DNA from: Caenimonas koreensis DSM 17982
GTDB lineage: Bacteria > Pseudomonadota > Gammaproteobacteria > Burkholderiales > Burkholderiaceae_C
Assembly: GCF_009646335.1 (NCBI RefSeq)
Contig: NZ_WJBU01000005.1
Location: 272,941-336,940 of the forward strand
Direction of reading: 5' to 3'
DNA: 64,000 nucleotides
Made by a program: the position numbers and the translations under genes. This document shows, in pieces, positions 40,352 through 49,272 of this stretch (positions are counted from its first letter, which is position 1; each line of letters begins with the position of its first letter). The notes beneath the pieces are model-generated. The model was given only the letters and a program-made list of their open reading frames with translations. It searched no databases and was not told where the DNA came from.

Positions 40352-41718
40352 CCACCCTTTCCATCTACAACCCCGCGACCGGCGAGAAGATCACCGACTT
40401 GCCTGCGGACGACGCAGCCTCAGTCGCCGCGAAAGCCCGCGCCACGCATGCCGCACAACCTGCCTGGGCCGCGCGACCGCTCGCCGAACGCAGAGCCTGT
40501 ATCGACCGCTTTCGCCAGGGTATCGTGCGCGATCTTGAGCAGCTTGCAGCAACGATGACGCGCGAGACCGGCAAGCCCATCAAGATGTCGCGCAATGAAT
40601 TGAACGGGCTTTTGGGCCGGCTCGACTTTTTCAACGGCCTCGTCGAGCCGACGATGGCCACCGAAACGGTGTACGACGAAGCCGGCATGAAAGAGCGCAT
40701 CGAGCACGTGCCGCTGGGCGTGATCGGCAATATCTCGGCGTGGAACTACCCGTGGTTTGTTGGCTGCAACGTGATCGTGCCTGCGCTGCTCACGGGCAAC
40801 GCGGTGCTCTACAAGCCATCGGAATTCGCCACGATGACGGGCCTGGAAATAGGCAGGCTCTTGCATGAAGCAGGCGTGCCGAAAGATGTATTCACCACAC
40901 TCGTTGGCGCAGGCGATGTGGGCGCTGCACTGCTGGAACAGAACATCGCGGGCCTGTTCTTCACCGGCTCGTATGCAACTGGCGCGCGCATCGCACGCGG
41001 TGTGGGCTCGCGCTTCATCAAGCTGCAGCTCGAACTCGGCGGCAAAGACCCGACGTATGTGTGCGACGACGCAGACCCGAGGGCCGCTGCCGAGTCCCTC
41101 GCCGATGGCGCGATGTACAACACGGGCCAGAGCTGCTGCTCTGTCGAGCGCATTTATGTGCACGAGAAGATTCACGATGCTTTCGTTGAAGCATTCGTGC
41201 AGACCGTCAAAGGCTTCAAGGCCGGCGACCCGATGAGCGACGAGACGTACATCGGCGCGATCACGCGTGCGCCGCAACTCGACGTGCTCGATGCGCAAGT
41301 GGCCGACGCAAAAGCCAAGGGCGCGACGCTGCTGGTCGGCGGTGCGCGCCTGCCCGGCCCTGGCAACTGGTTCGCACCCACCGTGTTTTCCAACGTCAAT
41401 CACGACATGGAGTTGATGCGCGAAGAAAGCTTCGGCCCGATCATCGGCATCCAGAAAGTATCGGGCGACGAGGAGGCCATTCGCCTGATGAACGACACGC
41501 GCTACGGCCTCACGGCGGGCGTGTACACGCCTGATGCTGCGCGCGCGCAGACGCTGCTGTCGCAAGTCAACGCAGGCAGCCTCTACTGGAACTGCTGCGA
41601 CCGCGTGAGCCCGCGCCTGCCATGGAGCGGTTTTGGTGACTCGGGCGTGGGCCTGACGTTGTCTACCTACGGCATACAGGCCTTCACGCGGCCGCGTGCC
41701 TGGCATCTGCGTTCCTGA
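40348..41718 (+). CDS. NAD(P)-dependent aldehyde dehydrogenase
   Basis: This 456-residue aldehyde dehydrogenase shows ISAWNYPWFVGCNVIVPALLTGNAVLYKPSE in part (substrate and cofactor site), FFTGSYATG (Rossmann), LELGGKDPTYV (general base) and NTGQSCCSVER (catalytic cysteine, about 257). The C-terminus is SGVGLTLSTYGIQAFTR. It is distinct from PhnY in sequence and lies on the other strand, so it probably serves the gamma-glutamyl branch, oxidising the aldehyde made by the Fe-ADH. It overlaps the hydrolase gene by ATGA; the HAD gene follows after 14 bases. Confidence 0.88.
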   Translation: MTTLSIYNPATGEKITDLPADDAASVAAKARATHAAQPAWAARPLAERRACIDRFRQGIVRDLEQLAATMTRETGKPIKMSRNELNGLLGRLDFFNGLVEPTMATETVYDEAGMKERIEHVPLGVIGNISAWNYPWFVGCNVIVPALLTGNAVLYKPSEFATMTGLEIGRLLHEAGVPKDVFTTLVGAGDVGAALLEQNIAGLFFTGSYATGARIARGVGSRFIKLQLELGGKDPTYVCDDADPRAAAESLADGAMYNTGQSCCSVERIYVHEKIHDAFVEAFVQTVKGFKAGDPMSDETYIGAITRAPQLDVLDAQVADAKAKGATLLVGGARLPGPGNWFAPTVFSNVNHDMELMREESFGPIIGIQKVSGDEEAIRLMNDTRYGLTAGVYTPDAARAQTLLSQVNAGSLYWNCCDRVSPRLPWSGFGDSGVGLTLSTYGIQAFTRPRAWHLRS

Positions 41719-41732
41719 GCGAACGCCAGTTC

Positions 41733-42413
41733 ATGAGCCTGCCCGGCCTCGTCCTTTTCGATCTGGACCACACGCTGCTGTCTGGCGACAGCGACGTGCT
41801 CTGGTGCGACTTCCTCATGGCGCGCGGCATTCTCGACCGCGCAACGTTTGCGCCACGCAATGCAGAGATGGAGGCGCAGTACAAGGCCGGCACCGTGAGC
41901 GCGGAAGCATTCGCGGGCTTTTACGTGAGCACACTCGAAGGCCGTACGCGCGAGCAGTGGGAGCCACTGCGCCGTGAGTTCCTCGCGAAGGAAATCATTC
42001 CGCGCATTCCCGTGGCCGCGATGCAGCTGGTGCAGAGCCATCGCCGTGAAGGTGATTTGGTGGTGATGACCACGGCGACCAACCGCTTCATCACCGAGCT
42101 GACAGCGCAGCACTTTGGCATCGAGCACCTGATCGCGACCGAAGCGCAAGTTGATGCAGAGGTTTTTACGGGCCGCACCGAAGGCACGCTCAACATGCGT
42201 GAGGGCAAAGTGTGGCGGCTGGAGCATTGGCTTGCGGCACGCGGCCATACGCTGGACAACTTCCGCAGCACGGCGTACAGCGATTCGATGAACGACCTGG
42301 CATTGCTCGAAGCCGTGGATGAGCCGGTTGCCGTCGACCCCGATCCGCGGCTGGCCGCGCTGGCGTTAGCGCGTGGGTGGCCGGTGCTGAGGTTGCATCC
42401 GGTGGGGCGGTAG
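41733..42413 (+). CDS. HAD-superfamily phosphatase (subfamily IB)
   Basis: This 226-residue HAD hydrolase has motif I FDLDHTLLSGDSD (Asp10, Asp12), motif II VVMTTATNRF and motif III-IV SDSMNDLALLEAVD. It resembles SerB-like IB phosphatases with a helical cap. It could dephosphorylate a small metabolite; the substrate is unknown. Its position 14 bases after the aldehyde dehydrogenase makes it the last gene of the phnS-to-HAD operon. It contains no membrane or signal segment. Confidence 0.88.
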   Translation: MSLPGLVLFDLDHTLLSGDSDVLWCDFLMARGILDRATFAPRNAEMEAQYKAGTVSAEAFAGFYVSTLEGRTREQWEPLRREFLAKEIIPRIPVAAMQLVQSHRREGDLVVMTTATNRFITELTAQHFGIEHLIATEAQVDAEVFTGRTEGTLNMREGKVWRLEHWLAARGHTLDNFRSTAYSDSMNDLALLEAVDEPVAVDPDPRLAALALARGWPVLRLHPVGR

Positions 42414-42559
42414 GGGCTGGGGCAGACGCCGCACGCGTAGCCCTTACTTTCTCAATTCAGTTGGTACGGCACATGGGGGCAGGTCACAAGACTTCGACGG
42501 TCTGCGCAAAGGCGCATCTGCGCGTCGCCGCGCGCGGGCGTGAAGCGCACGGACTCGGC
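42414..42559. other. Intergenic boundary between the phn region and the toxin locus
   Basis: No gene or strong terminator was seen. GC falls from here into the small-gene bank that follows, marking the edge of accessory DNA. Confidence 0.3.
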
Positions 42560-42910
42560 CTATTGCTCAACCCCGTTGAAAGCAAGAGGTTGGGCATGCA
42601 GCCGAAGTGCTATTCGCTTCGCCAGCAACCGGTACACCTCTGCTGGCGGGGAGTCGCTTGCCACGAAGGTGATGCGGCGCAAGCAGTAGGCAGCACCTAG
42701 CTCTTCATTCGCCTCCCGTACACCCTCGAGAACCCACTGCCGCACTTCATCGGGACTTAGGCTAACGGGTTCATTTGCATTGAGTTGCAAAGGTTCTACG
42801 ACCAGGGCGCCCCGATCATCAGACTCCGCAAACTCGATGCCAAGAAAGTTGTGGGTGGGACCAGTGATGCGTACTGCCTTGTAGGTACGACCGTCAGTGT
42901 GGAATTGCAC
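42560..42910 (-). CDS. Hypothetical protein in the orphan small-gene bank
   Basis: This 116-residue protein was not recognised. It has an N-terminal beta-rich part (YKAVRITGPTHNFLGIEF), an acidic middle part and a helical C-terminus (DEVRQWVLEGVREANEELGAAYCLRRI). It has no signal peptide or membrane segment. The start is a GTG at 42910 without a clear ribosome site, 18 bases after the stop of the preceding small gene, so the two may be co-transcribed. Size, solubility and place downstream of a toxin-tip cassette suggest an orphan immunity protein; this is inference. Confidence 0.5.
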   Translation of the reverse strand: MQFHTDGRTYKAVRITGPTHNFLGIEFAESDDRGALVVEPLQLNANEPVSLSPDEVRQWVLEGVREANEELGAAYCLRRITFVASDSPPAEVYRLLAKRIALRLHAQPLAFNGVEQ

Positions 42911-42928
42911 AAGTCTGAATCGATTTGG

Positions 42929-43147
42929 TCAAAGAAATCGGGCTTCGTTCGTCTCATCACTCACGATGACAACGACCGGCCCATCAAGCAGGTCGCCGCT
43001 CGGAGTAAAGACGTCGAACACGACAGACCATTCTTTTGGCCGCCGATCGTCCCGCATTGTTAGGGCGAACCGAAGATCGAACCCGTGCTGATCGTGCGAG
43101 GAAACGAATTTTTCAGCAATTACTTGTACCAGCTTCTCGTGCAACAT
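42929..43147 (-). CDS. Small hypothetical protein in the orphan bank
   Basis: This 72-residue protein was not recognised. It contains HDQHGFDLRFALTMRDDRRPKEWSVVFDVF in part and an acidic beta-rich end (VVVIVSDETNEARFL). The start is ATG at 43147; a GTG sits one codon upstream. The fold looks like a small beta-sheet immunity-type protein, but there is no firm evidence. It directly precedes the 116-residue gene. Confidence 0.45.
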   Translation of the reverse strand: MLHEKLVQVIAEKFVSSHDQHGFDLRFALTMRDDRRPKEWSVVFDVFTPSGDLLDGPVVVIVSDETNEARFL

Positions 43148-43302
43148 CACCGTATCGATCCGACAACGAGGTCAAGAATTCGCCAAGGCGCTGGAAGGAA
43201 CTCAACTAAGAGCGGAGCATGCAGTCCACCCTCGCCCCGCCACCATCACATCATTCACCAATTCCCGACGCCCCACGCACGGCTGCGCTTTGAGCGAGTG
43301 CG

Positions 43303-43536
43303 TTAGCCGACTGCAAAAGTTCCCCAGCCAGCCGCCTCAACCTCAGAAGTAGTGGCTTCCCTCACGTTATGCACTTCGACATTCAACGCCTTCTCAAATG
43401 ACTGCGCGCCTTGTGGATCCTTCCACTGCGATTCGCAGTCGTCGCACATAACTATGAGGTCGCTTGCCTGGGGCTTTACAGCCAAAAGCTGACCTTGTCT
43501 ACAAATCGGACATTCGCCGAACAAGTACCGACCCAT
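43303..43536 (-). CDS. Small zinc-ribbon-like protein
   Basis: This 77-residue protein has CPICRQG near the N-terminus (residues 8-14) and MCDDCESQW about 22 residues later, a four-cysteine zinc ribbon, and ends VEAAGWGTFAVG. Similar CPIC/CDDCE small proteins occur as orphan genes near polymorphic toxins, though I cannot name the family. AGGAG seven bases before the ATG at 43536 gives a well-defined start; a TTG precedes it. Its function is unknown; immunity is a reasonable guess from context. Confidence 0.6.
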   Translation of the reverse strand: MGRYLFGECPICRQGQLLAVKPQASDLIVMCDDCESQWKDPQGAQSFEKALNVEVHNVREATTSEVEAAGWGTFAVG

Positions 43537-43650
43537 CAAGGACTCCTAACAATTGAGTTGTAGCCTTGAAAGAATCAAACAGAATCGCCCGAACTTGTTT
43601 GCATCAAGGACACCCGCACAGGCTTTCCGTTTTGTGGGTCACCAAGCCAT

Positions 43651-44082
43651 TCATGCACGCCGGGAACTGGTCTCGTCGGAAACGTCGTTCAGGAGCGAAA
43701 CGTAGCGGCTCAAAGCGTCTTCAAGAAACCCGTTCATTGCATCCTTCAAGTACGCCGCGATCATTAGCTCGTCGTATTGCTTTCTTGACTGTTCGGAAGT
43801 GTCGGCCAACTCATCCGAACAGAAGGGAAACGATTCGGCGAAGCGCGATCGAGCCGTCAGCAGTTCCGCTATAGCTACTTCATCGGTTCGGCTTCTCAGA
43901 TGACTCAGGCCATTCAAATAGCTCCTTGCGTCCTCTTTGCAGCGGTTCAGATTGGTCGCGAAATAGCTCTGATAGTCGTCAACGTCTCTTTCGTCCTCAT
44001 CCAAGTTTTCACAGTAGGGAGGCAAGAGGGTTAGTCGAAGAAACTTGAGCTCAGAGATCACTTCATGAAATGGTCTTGACAT
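43651..44082 (-). CDS. Candidate immunity protein of displaced cassette 3
   Basis: This 143-residue, mostly helical, acidic protein begins MSRPFHEVISELKFLRLT and contains DEDERDVDDYQSYF and YLNGLSHLRSRTDEVAIAEL. It starts five bases after the stop of the displaced RHS cassette (44087), the usual spacing for a toxin-immunity pair, and AT content rises here. Just past its 3' end another frame is open with a coherent peptide (VHEWLGDPQNGKPVRVSLMQ), which could be a remnant or indicate a frameshift. The immunity role is inferred from position only. Confidence 0.55.
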   Translation of the reverse strand: MSRPFHEVISELKFLRLTLLPPYCENLDEDERDVDDYQSYFATNLNRCKEDARSYLNGLSHLRSRTDEVAIAELLTARSRFAESFPFCSDELADTSEQSRKQYDELMIAAYLKDAMNGFLEDALSRYVSLLNDVSDETSSRRA

Positions 44083-44086
44083 GTCT

Positions 44087-46531
44087 TTACCTCGGCCAAA
44101 TATCGCGCAAGTTGACTGTACCTTGCGAGTTGAATGGAGTTCCTGTGGTCATGGCATTGCGCAAAGGAATGTAGTAGCTATGAATTGTGGGCCGGCCAGC
44201 AGCGAGGCCGCCCCCACCTTCGAACGAGAACACAGTCATCTGGCCGGTACCTTGATTGAAGGCAGCATATCGCGTCCCTCCCAAAGCGTGTATCTCGCTC
44301 TCCGGATTGACAATATTCAGTCTGGCGCTTGCATCGTATTTTGCTGGACTGATCACCCCCGCCTCCGTCGTCGCCAGTGATGGGTGCCGGTTGAACGCGT
44401 GGTTGTACAGCTCGTCACCTTGTCTGCTGGAGGGCTTCCATGAAGCTTGCTCCGAAAATGCTTGGCGCGCCAGGCTCTCCATTTGCGCGTCGCTTAGCGC
44501 ACCACTAGCGCGGTTGGTTCCACCGAATCTCCGCGATCCACTAGCCGAACTCGCCCGCGACGCGCCACCCCCCATCGGAGCAAACAAACTATCAAGTGGC
44601 CCAACCAAGTCGGTAACCGCCGAGGCAACCTGTACATCGCCCCCAGACCAAATCGAAGCGCCGCTGGCGATGAGGCCGCCAATTGCCATCTTGTCTTGGC
44701 CGCCAAGGAAGTTGAGTAGCGCGTTGTTGCGAGCCGCAGCAGCGCGGCCAGCTGCTGGGTCGTAAGCAGACACGTACTGACCGGGTGAGCCATAGCGGCC
44801 AGCCTGTGCCGCAGGAGTCAGGCACGCACCGCCGAGTGCAACTTGACTCTGTACGGGTGAAGCCGCTGCGCTAGCGTACTGCGCGAACGCCGAGAGTCGA
44901 TTCAGCTCACGCGTCTTCTCACTCAATGACTCACGTGCAAGTCGGGCGGCACTTTGCCTCTTTGCCGCGGCTACGCGCACCACGGCCGCATGGTCACTTG
45001 CTATGTCACTTCCGTTTCGATACTTGTACTCGGTTGCGGGGTTGTAGTTGTCGCTCGCTCTATCCATCTCGTTGCGATAGTCAGCGGCATACACGGCGTT
45101 GTAGTTGTCGCTTGCCAGATCCATCTGGTTTCGATAGTCGTACTGATGCGCAGGGTTGTAGGCGTCGCTCGCCCTGTCCATCTCATTGCGATAGTCATAG
45201 CCGCTAACGGGATTGCGACTTCCAGTCGCACCTTCGGCAATTGACAAGCCCAGAGCATTACCGAACGCGTCGACAGCAATTTGCTGCGCACTGATTCGCC
45301 CACCGCGCATCACCGCCGTGGCTGCACCCGCGATCAACCCCGTAGCCAGTCGGCCTGCGAAGCCGTCGCCAAGCTCGCGGCCCACTGCCGCTCCTACTCC
45401 GGCACCCACTGCACTGGCCGCAACCCCCTTCCAGTTAAAGCTCTTCTGCAGCCCCGTCACCACCGCGATTCCTTGCGTCAGCGCGCTCGTCTGCACGGCG
45501 CGCAGCACTGCTGTGGTCATGGTCGGGCCGGGTGGCAGTGCTGCGCCCACACCACCGCCGATGGCTGCGAGCGCCACGCCCTTCCAGTCAAGCTTGTTCT
45601 GCAAACCTGCTGCCATGCCAACCAGCTGGCTCGCAACCGAGCCTGCTGCTGCACCAATGGCACCTGCAGCAACCACGCTGGCACCGGTGCCCGTAGCAGT
45701 GCCCGCGAACACGGCGCCACCCACCTCCATCGTGGCTGCAAGCGTGCCCGCTGCTGCACCGCCTGCCGTTGTTGGCGCAGCCACGCTCAGCAGTTGCCCC
45801 ACCGCACCTGCCGTGTACACAGACACCAGGATCGCCACCGCCATCATCAACACCTGCGCAAAGAAGTTGTCACTCGGCTGCGGCGGCAACGCAAGGTAGG
45901 GCGATGTATCGCCCACGATCTTGCTCGGGTCGTACAGCGCGAAGGTGCCCGCATCGTTGTGGCTCGTGCCCACCAGGTTCGGCAGGTTCAGCGAGACGCC
46001 TACGCGCAGCTGCGCATCGCTTGCGATACCGTTGGCCTCCGCGATCTGGTACCAGCGTTTGCTGTCACCGTAGGCGCTTTGCGCGATGCTCCGCAGCGTG
46101 TCGCCCGTCTGCACCGTGTATGTGCCCGGTGAGGCATTGGGGTAGCTCGGCGTGATGGACTTGTACCCCAGCTGGAAGTCCGCGATGTTGTCGTTGAAGA
46201 TCGGGTTGCCGTCTTTGTCGCGCGCCGTGACGCGGTCCACGCCCTGGCCGTACTGCGCGAGCACTTCGCCATTGACGATGAATTCGCGCAGCAGGCGTGT
46301 GCCTTGTTGCACGGCCAGCACCTGCCCGCGCACGTCGTTGATGAAGGTTCGGTCGTCTGCATCGAGCGTCGAATCGACTGACTTCAGGTAGCCGTTCGTG
46401 TCGTAGGTGCTGGTGGTGGAACCCGGTTCGAGGTACGTGCTCGTACCTTTGACGCTGGCCTCTTTGTAGCCTTCGAGTTCGACGAGCGTCGTGTCGTACG
46501 TGTTCGTGACGCTGCTGCGAGCGTCAGCCGA
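44087..46531 (-). pseudogene. Displaced RHS C-terminal cassette 3 (no start codon)
   Basis: This is an open frame of about 814 codons that is nearly identical, over 46515 down to about 45200, to the 3' part of the giant RHS gene (56580 downward). It covers the last YD part, [22 protein letters not shown], a LysM-like segment ([19 protein letters not shown]), the hydrophobic region [19 protein letters not shown] and [16 protein letters not shown]. It then diverges: four 19-residue YRNEMDRASD-YNP repeats (44995-45200), a linker and a unique tip (44087-44510) with ELYNHAFNRHPS. TGA at 46534-46532 lies just upstream, and the first possible start (GTG at 46333) is inside the conserved part. It is therefore a silent tip unless recombined, or expressed at low level. 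Tip activity unknown. Confidence 0.8.
44990..45215 (-). repeat. 57-bp tandem coding repeat (YRNEMDRASD units), cassette 3
   Basis: Four tandem 19-residue units of the form Y-R-N-x-M-D-x-A-S-D-x-Y-N-P-x-x-x-Y lie between the conserved delivery region and the tip. Three similar units occur in cassette 2 (52475-52620), and a degenerate version is in the giant gene. Confidence 0.75.
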
Positions 46532-46548
46532 TCAGGCTATTCGCCGCT

Positions 46549-49254
46549 TCAACCTATCTTCTGTGCAATTTGCTGAGCAACGTCTCGTCCATCATGGTCA
46601 CGTTCGACTGCGAATAAAAAGAGACAGCGGCCACCGCTCGACTGCTCCCATTGATGGCCTACTTGCTGCTTCTCACGCGAGTCGTCATTGGTTCGGTACG
46701 GCTCGCCTTTGTACTCAACGGCCAGCACACGGCCATCGACCAACTCGGCAACAAAGTCGGGATAGAAGTAGTCGGTCGCTGTTGGAAGCCAGAACGAGAA
46801 CTTTTCCTGCCGCTCGATATTGCGCACCCACTGCTTTACCTTGACATGTGCGTCGATAGCGCGCGCACAGCGGAACTCTTCGGTCTCAACTCCAGCTTGT
46901 GTCTTTTCACGAAGATCGTGAATGGCAGGGTAGAAGTGCTTTGAAAACTCGTACGAGCCTTGATACATCAGCCGTGCCGGGTATTGCCCTGGTTGATAGT
47001 GAAAGCTGTAGTGCGCCAGATCTTCAACACCCGGCACCGCCATGTCACCGAGTCGGCCTTGAAAGCCGCGCGCCATTGCCATCTGGCGCAGCCGTGCAAC
47101 CTCTTTGACCAGCGCTTGCGCCAACTGGAATCGGGCGCGAACAAGCGCTGTCAAAGTGAGTTTTCTATCTGCGATCAAGTGCGTCACCATCTTGACCAAA
47201 TACGCTTGCATTTGCGCTTGCCCGATATCGCTCTGACGCACCTCCACGTCCAGCCACCGGATCAAATCTTGCTGGCTTGTGTGGCTCACTGTCTCGTTGA
47301 GCAGCAGTAGCTGTGCATCGGTGTGCCGGTAAGTTACCTTCGCGCCGTTGACATCAATCTCGAACGAATTGACCGTCTCGGTAATGGTGAACCCTGCCAG
47401 TTGCACCTGATGGTCAAGCAGGCTCCAGTCGCCCAGGCTAGATAGAGTTTCGCGCTCCACCACTTCAAGGTGCCCGTCCAGATCGAGGCACAGCTGCGGG
47501 ATGGCTGCAAAGTCCAAACCTAACTGCGACGGTGCACGCATGGCTTGGCGCACGGCCCGGTGAGCATCGAATTGTTCTTTGACTTTTTCGCGTGCCTTTG
47601 CTGGCATTGCGTTGCTGATGAACACCTCAGCTTGGGCCAATATCTCACTGCTGACTTCACCCTTGAGCAAAACAGTGGCGCCTTGCGTGGTCTGCAGGAC
47701 CTGTACGACCTGCCTGAGTTCATCGGGCCAATGCTGGATGTCAGGCACTTGCGGCAGGTCAATGTGGCAATCCGGCAAGACTGGCATCGCCGGGTAGCCA
47801 GCTCGATTCAAGGTTGGTGCGCCGCCTTCGCCACCCGCCAGGAGCAACGGCTGCGGTTGCGGAATGATCAGCGAAGCTGTTTCCAGCTTCTCAAAGCCCA
47901 TGTTCTGCACCATGCGGTCTTTGAGCGTGGCAGCCGCCTGTGCGAAGTTATCGGCCACGATGTGGGCGTAGGCCCTGTTCAGCGATTCCTGTACGCGATT
48001 CTTTGCGTACGGCATGCGCAGCACACGCCCCAGCAACTGTTCAACGTCCTTGGATGAGTTGACTGATTGAAGGCTGACCAGCACGTAGGCAAACGAGCAG
48101 TCCCAGCCCTCTTTCAGGGCCTCAACGGTAATGACGTAGCGAACGGTGCAGGCTGGGTCAAACAGGTTGATGCCATCCAACTCCTTCTGCGTGCCAGTGG
48201 CAACGGCGATCTGATCTGCAGGAATGTTCTCCTGCTCGATCATGTGCGCGCGCACCACGGCCACCGTCGCTTCACCGTTGATCGGCATGGCCTGCACCAA
48301 CGCGATAGGGCGCACGTAGTCCGGCTCACGCTGTGCGGCCACCTCCAGGCGGTCGCGCGTCAACACGGCATCACGCAGACAATCGCGCCAGCCTTGTGGA
48401 TGCTCGGCCAGCACGATGGGGAGTTTGATCATCTGCTCGGCCTTGAGCTCAGCAGCGGCGACGTGATACAGCACGTTGTTGCCTGGTACGGGCGTCGCCG
48501 TCATTTCAATGACGCAGCTCGGATTGACGCGGCCGAGCGACTTGAAAAATCGGTCCGTGCGATTGTTGTGCGCTTCGTCCACGATGACGATGGGGCGCTG
48601 CAAGTTCATCCAGTTGGCCACTGAATACTTCACCCGCCCCAAGTCCTGTGTAGTCAAGAACGGCTGCGTCAGCAGGTCGGCTTCCTTCACCGTCTCCAAA
48701 CCTGTGGCCAGATGCGACGGCAGATTGTCGAAGTGCGGTGCGAGTTCCTCAAAAAACGAATACACGTTGCGCTTGGCCGTATCGGTGACATTGAATGACT
48801 GGATCGTTGCCACGACCACGATGGCCGACTTGCCGACATCCTGCGGGCTGATGGTTTGCAAACTCTCCAAGTCGCACACGCGCACGCGGTCACCAAAATA
48901 CTGCGCCAGCGCCTGCCGATAAGGGTGGCGCGCATTGGCAAGTGCTTCAAGCGTCTGCGTGCGAATGGTGTCTGAGGGCGTGAGCCACAAAGCAATGGGC
49001 GCATCGCTATCCAGCACGGCCTTGCCAGCCATAGCCACAGCGTGCGCCGCCATGATGGTTTTGCCACCGCCTGTCGGCACGCGCAGGCACACGCATGGGA
49101 CGTCGCCAAACAATGCCTGGTGGGCCTCGCCTGTGCGGTTTTGACCGGCAAGGATTGCGGCATAGGCATCCGCCACCGGCTTGCTGCGAGTGTCCGTCAG
49201 GAACTGAGTCAGAACCGCAAGGGCGCTCTGTTGGTAGGCTTTGAGGGTCAGCAT
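46549..49254 (-). CDS. res: Type III-like restriction subunit (DEAD/DEAH helicase-nuclease)
   Basis: This 901-residue protein is the restriction subunit of a type III-like system. Helicase motif I is VPTGGGKTIMAAH (about residues 60-72), motif II IVDEAHNNRT, motif III TATPVPG, and motif VI lies in LGRVLRMPYAKNRVQ. The C-terminus has a PD-(D/E)XK-like nuclease: FYPDFVAELVDGRVLAVEYKGEPY (Asp and E-x-K). It would cut DNA after ATP-driven translocation when the partner's sites are unmethylated. The start is the ATG at 49254, with mod ending 18 bases upstream. It ends only 15 bases from the stop codon that bounds cassette 3, so it lies tightly inside the toxin locus. Confidence 0.88.
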   Translation of the reverse strand: MLTLKAYQQSALAVLTQFLTDTRSKPVADAYAAILAGQNRTGEAHQALFGDVPCVCLRVPTGGGKTIMAAHAVAMAGKAVLDSDAPIALWLTPSDTIRTQTLEALANARHPYRQALAQYFGDRVRVCDLESLQTISPQDVGKSAIVVVATIQSFNVTDTAKRNVYSFFEELAPHFDNLPSHLATGLETVKEADLLTQPFLTTQDLGRVKYSVANWMNLQRPIVIVDEAHNNRTDRFFKSLGRVNPSCVIEMTATPVPGNNVLYHVAAAELKAEQMIKLPIVLAEHPQGWRDCLRDAVLTRDRLEVAAQREPDYVRPIALVQAMPINGEATVAVVRAHMIEQENIPADQIAVATGTQKELDGINLFDPACTVRYVITVEALKEGWDCSFAYVLVSLQSVNSSKDVEQLLGRVLRMPYAKNRVQESLNRAYAHIVADNFAQAAATLKDRMVQNMGFEKLETASLIIPQPQPLLLAGGEGGAPTLNRAGYPAMPVLPDCHIDLPQVPDIQHWPDELRQVVQVLQTTQGATVLLKGEVSSEILAQAEVFISNAMPAKAREKVKEQFDAHRAVRQAMRAPSQLGLDFAAIPQLCLDLDGHLEVVERETLSSLGDWSLLDHQVQLAGFTITETVNSFEIDVNGAKVTYRHTDAQLLLLNETVSHTSQQDLIRWLDVEVRQSDIGQAQMQAYLVKMVTHLIADRKLTLTALVRARFQLAQALVKEVARLRQMAMARGFQGRLGDMAVPGVEDLAHYSFHYQPGQYPARLMYQGSYEFSKHFYPAIHDLREKTQAGVETEEFRCARAIDAHVKVKQWVRNIERQEKFSFWLPTATDYFYPDFVAELVDGRVLAVEYKGEPYRTNDDSREKQQVGHQWEQSSGGRCLFLFAVERDHDGRDVAQQIAQKIG

Positions 49255-49272
49255 GTGGGTTGCTTTCGCTGC

